From Propionibacteriaceae bacterium (GTDB taxonomy: Bacteria; Actinomycetota; Actinomycetes; Propionibacteriales; Propionibacteriaceae): a stretch of 52,544 bases of DNA. The stretch covers positions 1 to 52,544 of the forward strand of contig JAIRZI010000073.1 of assembly GCA_031267295.1 (NCBI GenBank), written 5' to 3'. The position numbers and the translations under genes were made by a program. The notes beneath the pieces are model-generated. The model saw only the letters and a list, made by a program, of their open reading frames with translations. It searched no databases and was not told the origin of the DNA. Shown in pieces: positions 26,937-36,079 of this stretch (position 1 is its first letter; every line of letters begins with the position of its first letter).

Positions 26937-27818
26937 TTAATATAGGCTTTTGAAATATTTCTCAAGCGAGTATTTGATTTCGGTTATAAACCGCACTCGA
27001 TAGCCTTTAAGTACCGAAAAGAAGCGATTAATTTCCTTGTCATGGACGTTGACAAGCAGTTGGTTCTGTAACGGTCGTTGCTCAGAATAAACAAATGACT
27101 CCGATAAAAATCGGCCGTAATCCGCAGCGGACGAGAACTCGACTTTATACACCTTGTTCTGGTTGTGCTTTATTTCGAGTGTTGACTTGACCGCGATGAT
27201 TCTGCCGTCTTTAATTAAGGCCACCTTGTCGCAGGTATCTTCAACTTCTGCAAACATATGGCTCGACATGAACATGGTCTTGCCCTTTTTCTTTTCATCG
27301 TTCAAAATGTCCACAAACTCCGCTCGCATGAGAGGATCAAGCCCGGTAGTTGGTTCGTCCATCACCAAAATCTCGGAATCCGCCATGAAAGCGGCGACGA
27401 TAGCCGTTTTCTGCTTCATGCCCTTGGACATACGTTTCAAATTTGCGCTCGGATCGAGTTGAAGTTTCTCTGTAATTGCTTGCGCGTAAGACATATCACG
27501 CACACCTAAGAGTTCCGCTTGCCGCCGCAGAAATTCGGTTCCGGTGGGCGCATCCGGGAAAGCGATCTCTGCGGGAACGTAGCCAACCAATTTTTTGATT
27601 TCGGCGGAATCCGTCCAGGCATCTAGCCCATTTATACGGATGTTTCCCCTATCTGAGTTTATGAAGCCCATCATCTGCCGGATAAGCGTAGTTTTACCCG
27701 CGCCGTTGGTGCCGACAAATCCGAAAACTTCTCCTTTTTCAATGGACAGACTCACGTCAAAATTACCGCGCTCGGCACCGTAATCCTTTGTAACGTTTTG
27801 TATTTCAACTAACGACAT
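26937..27818 (-). CDS. ABC transporter ATP-binding protein
   Basis: ATPase of the exporter. Walker A is GTNGAGKTT, the signature region is RMSKGMKQKTAI and Walker B is ILVMDEPTTGLDP, followed by the H-loop SSHMF. The C-terminal domain of about 80 residues has no known motif. It overlaps the second ATPase gene by 14 bp, so the two are surely co-translated. The two ATPases resemble each other throughout (both carry NLTKDYG or NVTKDYG starts), which suggests duplication and a heterodimer. Confidence 0.93.
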   Translation of the reverse strand: MSLVEIQNVTKDYGAERGNFDVSLSIEKGEVFGFVGTNGAGKTTLIRQMMGFINSDRGNIRINGLDAWTDSAEIKKLVGYVPAEIAFPDAPTGTEFLRRQAELLGVRDMSYAQAITEKLQLDPSANLKRMSKGMKQKTAIVAAFMADSEILVMDEPTTGLDPLMRAEFVDILNDEKKKGKTMFMSSHMFAEVEDTCDKVALIKDGRIIAVKSTLEIKHNQNKVYKVEFSSAADYGRFLSESFVYSEQRPLQNQLLVNVHDKEINRFFSVLKGYRVRFITEIKYSLEKYFKSLY

Positions 27819-28758
27819 CTGCGGTGCCTACTTCCATCGCCGCTGAAGCGGTGGTGTTGTGGTCATAAAACTTCATAAAGTAGTCCTGCAACGTGAACTT
27901 AATCTCGGAGAAGAAAAGTAACTTATAGTCGGCGAGCAGTGTAATCAAGTCGTTAATATTCGCGTCGTCAACTAGCACTTTTAGCTGATTTCGGTGCTGC
28001 TTTACCGAAATTATGCTGATTTTTTGAAAGTATTCCCGCTGTTCTCGAAACCGCTCGAAATCCTCTTTGGTAGCAAACTCAATCTCGAAAGTTTTACTTT
28101 CGTTATGCCGCAGGTCGTTTGCCACAAAAGTGGAAACTAAACACCCATCTTTGATAATGGCGATACGATCACACGTCGCATCTACCTCAGAAAAGATGTG
28201 AGACGAAAGCAGTATCGTTTTCCCGCGCTCTTTTTCTTCGTTAATGAAGTCAATAAAAATCCCCTGCATCATCGGATCAAGCCCACTGGTCGGTTCGTCC
28301 AGCAAAAGAATTGGGGGATCGTGCATAAACGCCGTGACAATAGCCAATTTTCGCTTCATTCCAAGTGACATTCGTTTTAGATCACCCGATGGAACAAGTT
28401 CAAATTTTTTGGTGAGCATTTCTGCATAAGACATATCCGGCATTTCGCGTAGTTGAGCCATCATTCTAATGAACTGTGTTCCGGTAAGCGATTCCGGTAA
28501 GGCGATTTCACCGGGCAGATACCCCACAGTGCGTTGGATAATATGGTGGTTTTTCCAACTGTCCATACCGTTAAGCATCGTAGAGCCAAGCTGCGGGCGC
28601 GAAAACCCCATAATATGACGGATGGTGGTGGTTTTCCCCGCCCCGTTAGGGCCGAGGAAACCAAACACCTCACCTTCGTTGACATCAAAAGTTACGTCAA
28701 ACACCCCGCGACCGAAGCCGTAATCCTTTGTAAGGTTTTTTATTTGTAATACTGGCAC
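27805..28758 (-). CDS. ABC transporter ATP-binding protein
   Basis: Second ATPase, first of the three-gene exporter operon. Walker A is GPNGAGKTTT, the signature is LGMKRKLAIV, Walker B is ILLLDEPTSGLDP and the H-loop is SSHIF. Start is a GTG (PVLQIKNLTKDYGFG) with only a weak GGGG upstream. The C-terminal tail is about 20 residues longer than in its neighbour and overlaps it. It is divergent from the disrupted TetR gene, which suits local repression of this operon. Confidence 0.92.
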   Translation of the reverse strand: MPVLQIKNLTKDYGFGRGVFDVTFDVNEGEVFGFLGPNGAGKTTTIRHIMGFSRPQLGSTMLNGMDSWKNHHIIQRTVGYLPGEIALPESLTGTQFIRMMAQLREMPDMSYAEMLTKKFELVPSGDLKRMSLGMKRKLAIVTAFMHDPPILLLDEPTSGLDPMMQGIFIDFINEEKERGKTILLSSHIFSEVDATCDRIAIIKDGCLVSTFVANDLRHNESKTFEIEFATKEDFERFREQREYFQKISIISVKQHRNQLKVLVDDANINDLITLLADYKLLFFSEIKFTLQDYFMKFYDHNTTASAAMEVGTADVVS

Positions 28759-28770
28759 TTGTGGTATCCC

Positions 28771-28989
28771 CTAATAAGCTTCTAATCGAATCTGGCTGCG
28801 GCTGTGCTTACCCAAAAGGTCTTCATTCATATAACGGTCGAAACTTCTGATGAAATTGGATAAGTTAAAGTTGCCAAGCAGCGCCTTCCAAATAATATTG
28901 CTCACATGTTGATTTTTGAACTTGCTTGTATTGTAGTTAAACGCCCGGGTCAACATGGACATCAAAATGATAACTAGTAGCAAAATCAC
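28771..28989 (-). CDS. Hypothetical small ORF upstream of the ABC operon
   Basis: A 72-codon frame read toward the first ATPase, ending 12 bases before it. The N-terminus is hydrophobic (ILLLVIILMSMLT) and the rest polar (RSFDRYMNEDLLGKHSRS). The composition looks protein-like, but no ribosome site supports a start and I do not recognise it. It may be the truncated end of an older gene or the leader of the ABC transcript. Confidence 0.25.
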   Translation of the reverse strand: MILLLVIILMSMLTRAFNYNTSKFKNQHVSNIIWKALLGNFNLSNFIRSFDRYMNEDLLGKHSRSQIRLEAY

Positions 28990-29037
28990 ACAGTAGTGCT
29001 AAAATTGGTGAAGTTCATAGTCAAGAGGTGAATCACG

Positions 29038-29679
29038 ATGAGCGCTAAAGCAGAATATCGGAGTTCGCTCCGTTCAAAGAAACTGATAAGATAGGCATTC
29101 TTTGCGCTTTTATCCGAAAAGAATAAGACGAAAATCACCGTAACCGACATCGTAAACCGCGCAGACATCAACCGAAGAACGTTTTATGCTCATTACCAAG
29201 ATATTCGCGCCTTGCTAGCGCAGTATGAAGATGAAGTGATAACAAAAATTGGCGAATTTATTCAGGAGGGGAAAGTAACTGGGCCGTCGCAAGATCCCTT
29301 ACCTCTAATTTCAAAAATGACAGAATACATTGACGAAAATTTGGATTGTTTTAGGATGCTGCTGTGTGGCGATGATGCCGAGCTGTTCGCTGGGAAACTT
29401 AAAGAGCTTTTCATGGAAAACTTAAACGACGAGAATATGATTCCGGCGGACATCAGGTCTTCAATAGAGTTTTGCATTCTTATGCATTACGTGGCTGGAG
29501 GCTTAGTTAACGTTATCCAGATGCTGCTTCGCAGCGATACTGGGCATCCCCTTTCTGAATACAGCAAAGGGTTAGCAAATTTGATACGCATACCGAAACG
29601 GGTTGGCCGCACGATTATCGGCGAGTTGTTTGGCTCAATTACCACGACGAAAAACGCGCTACACCACACCACTTCTTGA
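29038..29679 (+). pseudogene. TetR/AcrR-family regulator with in-frame amber codon
   Basis: From the ATG at 29038 (AGAGGTG ribosome site 8-9 bases upstream) the frame reads MSAKAEYRSSLRSKKLIR, then TAG at 29092-29094. It continues without a shift as AFFALLSEKNKTKITVTDIV and RRTFYAHYQDI, the TetR helix-turn-helix. The 155-codon open part from 29212 covers only the ligand-binding half. The stop falls at codon 19 of 213, before the DNA-binding helix. It is divergent from the ABC exporter, its likely target. Other genes here use TAG as a normal stop, so this is best read as a nonsense mutation, or a sequencing error. Confidence 0.85.
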
Positions 29680-29743
29680 AGTGAACTGTGCAAATCTGAG
29701 AAGTAGCACCAAATGTTGCACATTTTCGACTAACCTGTAGCAC

Positions 29744-30838
29744 ATGGCAACACTTTTTGATCCCCTTGTGCTGCGCGGACTCACCGTGCGCAATCGTATG
29801 TTCCTACCGCCGATGTGTACCTACTCCTGTAAAAACCGTGACGGCATACCTACAGATTGGCATCTGGTGCATTATGGCTCCCGTGCGGTGGGCGGTTTTG
29901 GGTTGATCACAGTGGAGGCTACCGGGGTGACACCGGAAGGGCGCATTACGCCGTATTGCTGCGGGCTATGGAACGATACGCAGCGTGACGCTTGGAAGCG
30001 CGTCGTTGATTTTGTCCATGAACACGGTGCTGCGATCTGCGTACAACTCAATCATTCGGGTCGTAAAGGCTCATCCGCAGATAAGGCGGCGACAGTGCCG
30101 GAATCCGAAGGCGGTTGGAAGACGATGGCACCAAGCGCGCTCGCATTTCCGGGTTACGACACCCCGCGCGAGATGACGAAAGGTGACATTGCGGGTGTCA
30201 CTCAAGCGTTCGCGGATGCTGCGCGCCGAGCTGTTGAAGCTGGTTTCGATGCAGTGGAGTTACATGCAGCTCACGGCTACTTGCTCTTTGAGTTCCTAAG
30301 CCCGCTCAGCAACAAGCGCAGCGACGAATACGGCGGTGACTTTGCAGGCCGTAGCCGATTCCTGGTAGAGGTAGTAGATGCCGTACGCGCCGTATTGCCG
30401 GAAACTATGCCGTTGCTAGTGAGACTGTCGGCTACTGAATGGACGGACGACGGCTGGAGTGTGCGAGAGAGTGTGCAGTTATCCACACTCCTCAAAGAAC
30501 ACGGCGTAGACATGATGGATGTCAGCTCTGGCGGCAATGTGCCGACACAGATCGACACTCAACCCGGTTATCAAGTGTGGCTAGCGCGCCATGTGGGGCG
30601 TTCCGGCTTACCCGTAATCGCCGTCGGACTCATCACCAGCCCCAAACAAGCCGGACGCATCATGGATGAAGGTGGTTTGGATGCCATCGCTATTGGACGT
30701 GCTGCGATTCGGCGGCCATACTGGCCGCTATGGGCAGGTTACAAACTGGACAAACAACCAGAAGAGATGGCCTACCCGGCGGCGTATCTGCGCGGAGCGT
30801 TTGTGCCTAAACAAAAGATGGATTCCGAGGGAAAGTAA
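29744..30838 (+). CDS. Old-yellow-enzyme family NADPH:flavin oxidoreductase (YqjM-like)
   Basis: FMN-dependent ene-reductase acting on alpha,beta-unsaturated carbonyls. The 364-residue TIM barrel starts LFDPLVLRGLTVRNR, with the YqjM-type cysteine in PPMCTYS. It shows the substrate histidines in ELHAAHGYLLFEFLSPLSN and the conserved NKRSDEYGG. The FMN-phosphate region near the C-terminus is IAVGLITSPKQA...IAIGRAAIRRP. It stands alone, 65 bp after the regulator remnant. Confidence 0.92.
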   Translation: MATLFDPLVLRGLTVRNRMFLPPMCTYSCKNRDGIPTDWHLVHYGSRAVGGFGLITVEATGVTPEGRITPYCCGLWNDTQRDAWKRVVDFVHEHGAAICVQLNHSGRKGSSADKAATVPESEGGWKTMAPSALAFPGYDTPREMTKGDIAGVTQAFADAARRAVEAGFDAVELHAAHGYLLFEFLSPLSNKRSDEYGGDFAGRSRFLVEVVDAVRAVLPETMPLLVRLSATEWTDDGWSVRESVQLSTLLKEHGVDMMDVSSGGNVPTQIDTQPGYQVWLARHVGRSGLPVIAVGLITSPKQAGRIMDEGGLDAIAIGRAAIRRPYWPLWAGYKLDKQPEEMAYPAAYLRGAFVPKQKMDSEGK

Positions 30839-30898
30839 TAACGATTAGCTCGGCATAACTTACGCGCTCAAGCGCTATGAAAATTTCTTAAATAGGGC

Positions 30899-30928
30899 TT
30901 GTCTCGCACCGATTGGCAAGGGTATAGT
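30899..30928 (+). promoter_or_regulatory. Candidate promoter for the M23 endopeptidase gene
   Basis: TTGTCT (30899-30904), an 18-base spacer and TATAGT (30923-30928) lie about 90 bp before the GTG start. No riboswitch motif (for example the ydaO/c-di-AMP type sometimes found before wall hydrolases) was recognised in the leader. Confidence 0.4.
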
Positions 30929-31018
30929 TACGCTCTGTCTAATAAGTTTCTTTAATATTCTTATAGTGATGCTATCTGCGGGTTGACTGCTGTAAACAGT
31001 TGCTTGGAAAGGAGAACG

Positions 31019-32140
31019 GTGTACATAACCTCACGTTCGGCAGTAGAAGGCGCTGGGTCGCCTACTACGGGCGTTGAAGTTAAGTATGGCGCTACTCGGG
31101 CGTTACCCGTCACTACTGCCGAGTTGCCGATACCGCCCTCCCCGAAGAGAGCGATGTTCACCGATGCAGCCCTCAAAGTGAGTGCTAGTTTGACACGCAG
31201 TAACGCTGGCAATAAGCGTGCCGTTAAAGATTCGGCAAGTGAGAATGAAATTACGGTAGTGCAGACCGTCCAGCGCAGTATAAGGAAAGACACTCACCGT
31301 CGTTTTTTGCCGAGCGCCGCTATCATTTTGTCCATTGCTGCCAGCATCGGCGTATCTGTGGCCGTCGAAGCCGCTACGAATGACGGTATCCGCGATGTCA
31401 ACATGCAGATACGTGATGTTGCTGCGGATGGCTATGCGCGAGCCGTCTCGGCGGTTACTTTGGGTCAAGTGAATGAAACAACACTCGATTTCACGCCAGG
31501 TAACAATGCACAGTTGTTGGCTATGGGTATCGTATCCACTATCACCAACGCCAATGAAGCCGCCGCTGAGGCTATGCAAGTGCAGGCTGAACTGGACGCT
31601 GCGGCTGAGGCTCGTCTTATTGAAGCGCAACGGATTGCCGTTGAAGCGGAGATCGCTAGGTTGCGTGAAGCGGCTGGTGCCATCACAGACGAGGAAGCTT
31701 TGGTGGTGTGGAAGCAGTTGAATATCAGTTTTGGGCAGTTCCAACCGCCGGTGACAGGCGCTGATGTTACCAGCAGATTTGGGGTGCGGATTCACCCAAT
31801 CTATGGCAATACAAGTTTCCATAACGGTTTGGATTTAGGCATTGCATGTGGCACTCCAATTACTGCCGCTGCAAATGGCGTAGTCGAAATGGCCGGATGG
31901 AATGGTCAACTAGGTTTGAACGTCGAGATTAAGCACGGCGACATCACCACTGGTTACGCACATATGCTTGAAGATTCCATCAGGGTGAGTGTCGGGCAGC
32001 AAGTTGAGCAGGGGCAAGTGATCGGTTTAGTTGGCAACACCGGTGTCTCTACCGGATGTCATGTACATTGGACTGCTGCCGTACAAGGTGCAGACGGCGA
32101 AGCTAGCTACTTTGACCCAGCGATATTTTTACTGCGGTAA
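31019..32140 (+). CDS. M23 family (LytM-type) peptidoglycan endopeptidase
   Basis: Exported zinc endopeptidase, or its regulator, acting on peptide cross-links. The GTG at 31019 has AAAGGAG four bases upstream; a longer TTG start at 30983 is unsupported. An unusually long N-terminal cytoplasmic region (about 95 residues) precedes a signal/anchor helix (AAIILSIAASIGVSVAVEA). An Ala/Glu-rich helical segment follows (about 180-230). The C-terminal LytM domain carries the zinc ligands: His and Asp in FHNGLDLG and the HxH in CHVHW. The motifs are complete, so activity is expected. Confidence 0.9.
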   Translation: MYITSRSAVEGAGSPTTGVEVKYGATRALPVTTAELPIPPSPKRAMFTDAALKVSASLTRSNAGNKRAVKDSASENEITVVQTVQRSIRKDTHRRFLPSAAIILSIAASIGVSVAVEAATNDGIRDVNMQIRDVAADGYARAVSAVTLGQVNETTLDFTPGNNAQLLAMGIVSTITNANEAAAEAMQVQAELDAAAEARLIEAQRIAVEAEIARLREAAGAITDEEALVVWKQLNISFGQFQPPVTGADVTSRFGVRIHPIYGNTSFHNGLDLGIACGTPITAAANGVVEMAGWNGQLGLNVEIKHGDITTGYAHMLEDSIRVSVGQQVEQGQVIGLVGNTGVSTGCHVHWTAAVQGADGEASYFDPAIFLLR

Positions 32141-32185
32141 CTCCTCTCAAGAATTGTGCGGGGGTTGGTACGATAGCGGGCGTAA

Positions 32186-32282
32186 CCGTTAACCGATACT
32201 TAAGCTAGCGATTCTTCTTCCTCCCCAAAAAATACTGAGAGATGCCGCTGCGATAAGTGCTGCCGTTAACCGATACTTAAGC
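32186..32282. repeat. Exact 20-bp direct repeat
   Basis: ccgttaaccgatacttaagc occurs at 32186-32205 and again at 32263-32282, 77 bp apart, in the 254-bp gap between the endopeptidase gene and pgi. Purpose unknown; a regulator site upstream of pgi or a deletion/insertion footprint are both possible. Confidence 0.6.
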
Positions 32283-32394
32283 CGCTTGTTGCGCAGTTCC
32301 AATGATTGTTAAGCGGTAGCGCGTCGCCCAAGTTTTTATATTGACGGAACAACTCGAAAGCGTTATGCGCGATTAAGCGACTAGGCTTTAAGGC

Positions 32395-34059
32395 ATGTGT
32401 ATGCCGGTTGATGCCACCCGTACTGCTGCTTGGAAAACGCTCAACGAACTTGCCAACACCTTTGTGCCAGATTTGCGAGGATGGTTCACAAGCGACCCGG
32501 GACGCTCAGCGCGTTTCACTTATCAAGCCGGTGAACTACGTGCCGATCTGTCAAAGAATCTCATCACTGATGACGTAGTGACAGCGTTAATGGAGTTAGG
32601 TGAGCAGGTGGGGTTAGCGACACGACGTGACGCAATGTTTGCCGGTGAACGCATTAACACCACCGAACACAGACCGGTATTGCACACCGCACTACGTAAG
32701 CCGAGGTCTGAGAGTCTCATCGTTGCTGGTGTGGATGTGGTGGCGCAGGTACACGAGGTGCTAGATAGAGTGTGTGCTTTCGCCGAAGAAGTGCGTAGTG
32801 GAGGTTGGCGCGGCGTTACCGGTAAACCAATTCGCACAGTTGTCAATATCGGTATCGGTGGTTCTGATCTCGGCCCGGTAATGGCATACGAGGCGTTGGC
32901 ACCGTATCGGCACTCCGGGATAGAGTGTCGATTTATCTCCAACATTGACCCGGCGGATAACTACGAGAAAACCCGCGATCTTGACCCAGAGACCACCTTG
33001 TTCGTGGTGAGTTCCAAAACATTCACCACATTAGAAACGATGACCAATGCCCGTCTTGCCCGAAGTTGGCTGTTACAGGAGTTGGCGGCTAATGGAGTTA
33101 TCGTGAGTAACCCGCAGAGCGTCGTCAGTCGCCACTTTGTTGCAGTATCAACTAATTTGGAAGCGGTGGCGGAGTTCGGCATCGATCCAAAGAACGCTTT
33201 CGGGTTTTGGGATTGGGTAGGGGGACGCTACTCTTTAGACTCCGCGATCGGGCTTTCTGTCGTTATCGCCATCGGTGCCGATAACTGGCGTGAACTGCTC
33301 GCCGGTATGTACAACATGGACGAACATTTCCGCACCGCACCACTGCCCCAAAACCTACCGGCACTCATGGGGTTATTGAATGTGTGGTACGTCAATTTCC
33401 TACACGCGGCCACTCACGCGGTGTTGCCATATGCGCAGTATCTGCATCGTTTCCCCGCATACTTACAACAATTGACGATGGAATCCAACGGTAAACGGGT
33501 ACGCTGGGACGGCACTGCGCTCAGTAGCGCCACCGGTGAAGTGTTCTGGGGAGAGCCGGGCACCAATGGGCAACACGCTTTCTATCAACTCATCCACCAA
33601 GGCACACAGTTGGTGCCGTGCGATTTTATCGCCGCTGCAGTTCCTCACCATCCGCTTAGTGACGCTAACCAAGACGTACATGAGTTGTTCCTAGCTAACT
33701 TCTTCGCGCAACCGGCTGCGTTGGCGTTTGGGAAAACTGCCGACGAAGTGCGAGCCGAAGGAACTCCAGCGGACATCGTTGCTGCCCGAGTGTTTCCGGG
33801 AAACCGTCCGTCTACTGCTATCTTGATGCCGTTGCTCACTCCCCGGGTGTTAGGGGAACTGGTAGCGCTGTATGAGCACATTACTTTTACACAGGGTGTG
33901 GTGTGGGGTATCAATAGTTTCGATCAGTGGGGAGTGGAACTGGGTAAACAACTTGCTTTGGCTATCGTCCCAGCGCTCGCCGGTGATGACACAGCGCTTG
34001 CTGCACAGGACGCTTCCACTCAAGGTTTGATCTCCTGTTATCGTGAACTGCGTGGGTAG
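32395..34059 (+). CDS. pgi: Glucose-6-phosphate isomerase
   Basis: Interconverts glucose-6-phosphate and fructose-6-phosphate. The 554-residue length is that of the long actinobacterial/proteobacterial form. Visible motifs are GIGGSDLGP (sugar-phosphate binding), [13 protein letters not shown], the catalytic glutamate region MESNGKRV and the C-terminal PGI signature [15 protein letters not shown]. The ATG at 32395 has little ribosome-site support; an ATG two codons later is equivalent. The SanA-like gene follows 9 bp after its stop. Confidence 0.96.
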   Translation: MCMPVDATRTAAWKTLNELANTFVPDLRGWFTSDPGRSARFTYQAGELRADLSKNLITDDVVTALMELGEQVGLATRRDAMFAGERINTTEHRPVLHTALRKPRSESLIVAGVDVVAQVHEVLDRVCAFAEEVRSGGWRGVTGKPIRTVVNIGIGGSDLGPVMAYEALAPYRHSGIECRFISNIDPADNYEKTRDLDPETTLFVVSSKTFTTLETMTNARLARSWLLQELAANGVIVSNPQSVVSRHFVAVSTNLEAVAEFGIDPKNAFGFWDWVGGRYSLDSAIGLSVVIAIGADNWRELLAGMYNMDEHFRTAPLPQNLPALMGLLNVWYVNFLHAATHAVLPYAQYLHRFPAYLQQLTMESNGKRVRWDGTALSSATGEVFWGEPGTNGQHAFYQLIHQGTQLVPCDFIAAAVPHHPLSDANQDVHELFLANFFAQPAALAFGKTADEVRAEGTPADIVAARVFPGNRPSTAILMPLLTPRVLGELVALYEHITFTQGVVWGINSFDQWGVELGKQLALAIVPALAGDDTALAAQDASTQGLISCYRELRG

Positions 34060-34068
34060 GAGGAAATA

Positions 34069-34737
34069 GTGGGATTGTTTCAAAAGATTCTCACCTGGCT
34101 AGTAAAGCAGGTGTTGAGTGTGGTCGTTGGGGTGACGTTGCTGGCGTTGGGTGTGTCGTGGCTGATTGTGCGCGGTCTCTCGTCTGAACGTATCGAAACT
34201 GTGGAATCAGTACCGGCGCGACAAGTGACGTTGGTGTTGGGAGCGGCGATGTGGGACGACGGCCCGTCACCGTATCTGCAAGCAAGACTGGCGAGTGCTG
34301 CTGCGCTGTATCATGCGGGGAAAACCGAAGTTATCATCGTATCTGGCACGGAAGACGGCGGCTACTCCGAGCCAGCAGGTATGAAAACATGGTTGGAGTC
34401 AGTGGGAGTGCCGTCTGGGCGCATCATCATGGATAAAGGGGGTGACGACACTTACAGTTCCTGTGCTAGAGCGCGTGACGTTTATGGGGTGCGTTCTCTT
34501 ATCGTGGTGACGCAGGATTATCATCTGCCGCGCGCGGTGGCAGTGTGCAAACTGCTCAATATTGATGTGTTGGGGGTACCTGAAACGGAACGCAGCCACA
34601 ATCTTGAATACCGACGTTATCAAGCGCGTGAACTATTAGCGAATGTAAAGATGCTATTCGACGTGGTGACCGGTCGCACTGTAAACAGCGACGGGGAACA
34701 TGATGCGCTTCCGCAAGCGTTGAACTCTCCGAGATGA
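34069..34737 (+). CDS. SanA/YdcF-like DUF218 membrane protein
   Basis: 222-residue protein with one N-terminal membrane helix (about residues 10-33) and an extracytoplasmic DUF218 domain. It shows LVLGAAMWDDGPSP, SGTEDGGYSEPAGM and VVTQDYHLPRAV, typical of the SanA branch linked to envelope barrier function and vancomycin tolerance in enterobacteria. The biochemical activity of the family is unsettled. The GTG start has GGAGGAAA just upstream, and it is probably co-transcribed with pgi. Confidence 0.85.
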   Translation: MGLFQKILTWLVKQVLSVVVGVTLLALGVSWLIVRGLSSERIETVESVPARQVTLVLGAAMWDDGPSPYLQARLASAAALYHAGKTEVIIVSGTEDGGYSEPAGMKTWLESVGVPSGRIIMDKGGDDTYSSCARARDVYGVRSLIVVTQDYHLPRAVAVCKLLNIDVLGVPETERSHNLEYRRYQARELLANVKMLFDVVTGRTVNSDGEHDALPQALNSPR

Positions 34738-34747
34738 ACGTGCTTGT

Positions 34748-34803
34748 GTTCCCCGACCCGGCCACACGTCATTGCTTACGCAGCGGCGAAAGTGCGGGGG
34801 AAC
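34748..34803. terminator. Possible bidirectional terminator hairpin
   Basis: gttcccc (34748-34754) pairs with ggggaac (34797-34803) in the 89-bp gap between two convergent genes. The stem has a long loop and no T-run, so terminator function is only suggested by position. Confidence 0.25.
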
Positions 34804-34826
34804 GCGGCGCTTTAACTTAACCTACG

Positions 34827-35459
34827 TCACCCGGCACTCTTGGGAGTATTTGCCGCTGCGTTTTCTCGTGCCTGGTCGCTATTTTTGCGAGTGGCATCAA
34901 TGTCATCAGCTATATTGGCGATCACCATGCAGATAGTGAGCCACAGTACGGCATCCACTAGCCCACTCAACAAATTTCGTAAGACACCTGCTGGGGAGTA
35001 AATGACACCTGAGAACAGCGAGATAAGTACGTCGAGTATCGTAACGGCTGCATACCCCCAACCGATGATACGAAGCAGATTAGGCCAGAATCCTTCGGAA
35101 CCAAATTTGGTATTTTTCACATTTCGGAACCCGGCGAACGCTTCGCCTTGAATAAACTGACTCATCGCACTGGGGTTTTGTGGTTGCGGTGAGTACGGCG
35201 GTTGCGCCGGATATGGTTGCTGCGGGTATCCCTGCGGTGCGTAACCCTGCGGCGAGTAACCCTGCGGCGGCCAGGTTTGTTGACCGGGCTGCGCTGGTGC
35301 GGCAGGTGGTACCGGGACGGCACCAGCAAGCGTTGGGTCGGGTGCCCAGGGGGCTACTGGAATGGCAGCCGTGACTTCTGTTTTGGGTGCTGGTACGGCA
35401 GGGTTATTTTCTGGCGTAACTGGGGGTGTCGGAACTTGTCCAGTGTTATCGGTAGACAT
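34827..35459 (-). CDS. Proline-rich membrane protein (DUF4282-like)
   Basis: A 210-residue protein of unknown function. The N-terminal half is disordered and Pro/Gln/Tyr-rich, with repeats of the type PQGY (PQGYSPQGYAPQGYPQ). The C-terminal half has two membrane helices (about 135-155 and 165-190), followed by a charged tail. The layout suggests the DUF4282 family common in actinobacteria, but no motif proves it. Start is the ATG at 35459 with AAGGAGG ten bases upstream; the longer frame is not supported. Confidence 0.7.
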   Translation of the reverse strand: MSTDNTGQVPTPPVTPENNPAVPAPKTEVTAAIPVAPWAPDPTLAGAVPVPPAAPAQPGQQTWPPQGYSPQGYAPQGYPQQPYPAQPPYSPQPQNPSAMSQFIQGEAFAGFRNVKNTKFGSEGFWPNLLRIIGWGYAAVTILDVLISLFSGVIYSPAGVLRNLLSGLVDAVLWLTICMVIANIADDIDATRKNSDQARENAAANTPKSAG

Positions 35460-35701
35460 TAAGGTAGCCTCCTTGAGTTCAAAATCGCACCACGGAACCG
35501 AAGAACCGCAACACATGCCATGTTAATCTTAGCTGGTGCCAAACGCACGACGTATGCACCGCAGAAAGTCTTACTGCCAAATATCTTGAACCCCGAGTTT
35601 TTCCGCTTTTGGATGGTTTTGAAGTTGAATACGGGTTTGGTTAGGTATTTCGTTGTTATTTCGGGGTGATTTCCTGCACCAACGTGGAATATCGTATCTG
35701 C

Positions 35702-35789
35702 GTTTAACGACAAGATTGTGTGTCTTTTCGGATTAACGACAAACTTGTGTACCTTTTCGGATCAGCAACAAATTGTGTACCTTACTTCG
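35702..35789. repeat. Three 29-30-bp tandem units
   Basis: Units at 35702, 35731 and 35760, each like gattaacgacaaacttgtgt followed by accttttcg. Two units occur at the matching place in element 1 (23398-23456). Multiple short repeats at one end recall the transposase-binding repeats at IS21-family ends, but this is only a resemblance. Confidence 0.65.
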
Positions 35790-35891
35790 GATGTGTCACG
35801 GTTAGCTTATTCACCCTACGCAGTCTTTTCCAGCAATGTAAGAGATGTGGTATTCGAGTGGTATTGCTGCGGGTAACGATCTTAGTTTCCC

Positions 35892-36079
35892 CGCCACTGC
35901 GAGGAGCGCAAGGCAGCACAGCACAGCAGCACACAATAACGTACCGAGTCCCCCGTCACTGCGAGGAACATAAGGCGGCACGACGCAGCAGCACACGGTA
36001 ACGTATCGAGTTTCCCCGTCACTGCGCGGAACATAAAGCAGCACGACGCAACAACACGCAGTAACGTATCGAGTCCCCC
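35892..36079. repeat. Three 63-bp tandem units
   Basis: Heads at 35892, 35954 and 36017; the next head, at 36080, is the MITE left arm. The period is 62-63 bp. The tail of each unit reads like aacgtatcgagtttcccc. Confidence 0.75.

Noticed and set aside
29038-29679. Amber codon read as a sense codon (recoding)
   Set aside because: Several other genes in the window end in TAG, including rodA, crgA and pgi, and no suppressor tRNA is visible, so a nonsense mutation is simpler.
30839-31018. Possible c-di-AMP (ydaO) riboswitch before the M23 endopeptidase
   Set aside because: Such switches often precede wall hydrolase genes in actinobacteria, but the conserved core sequences were not found in this leader.
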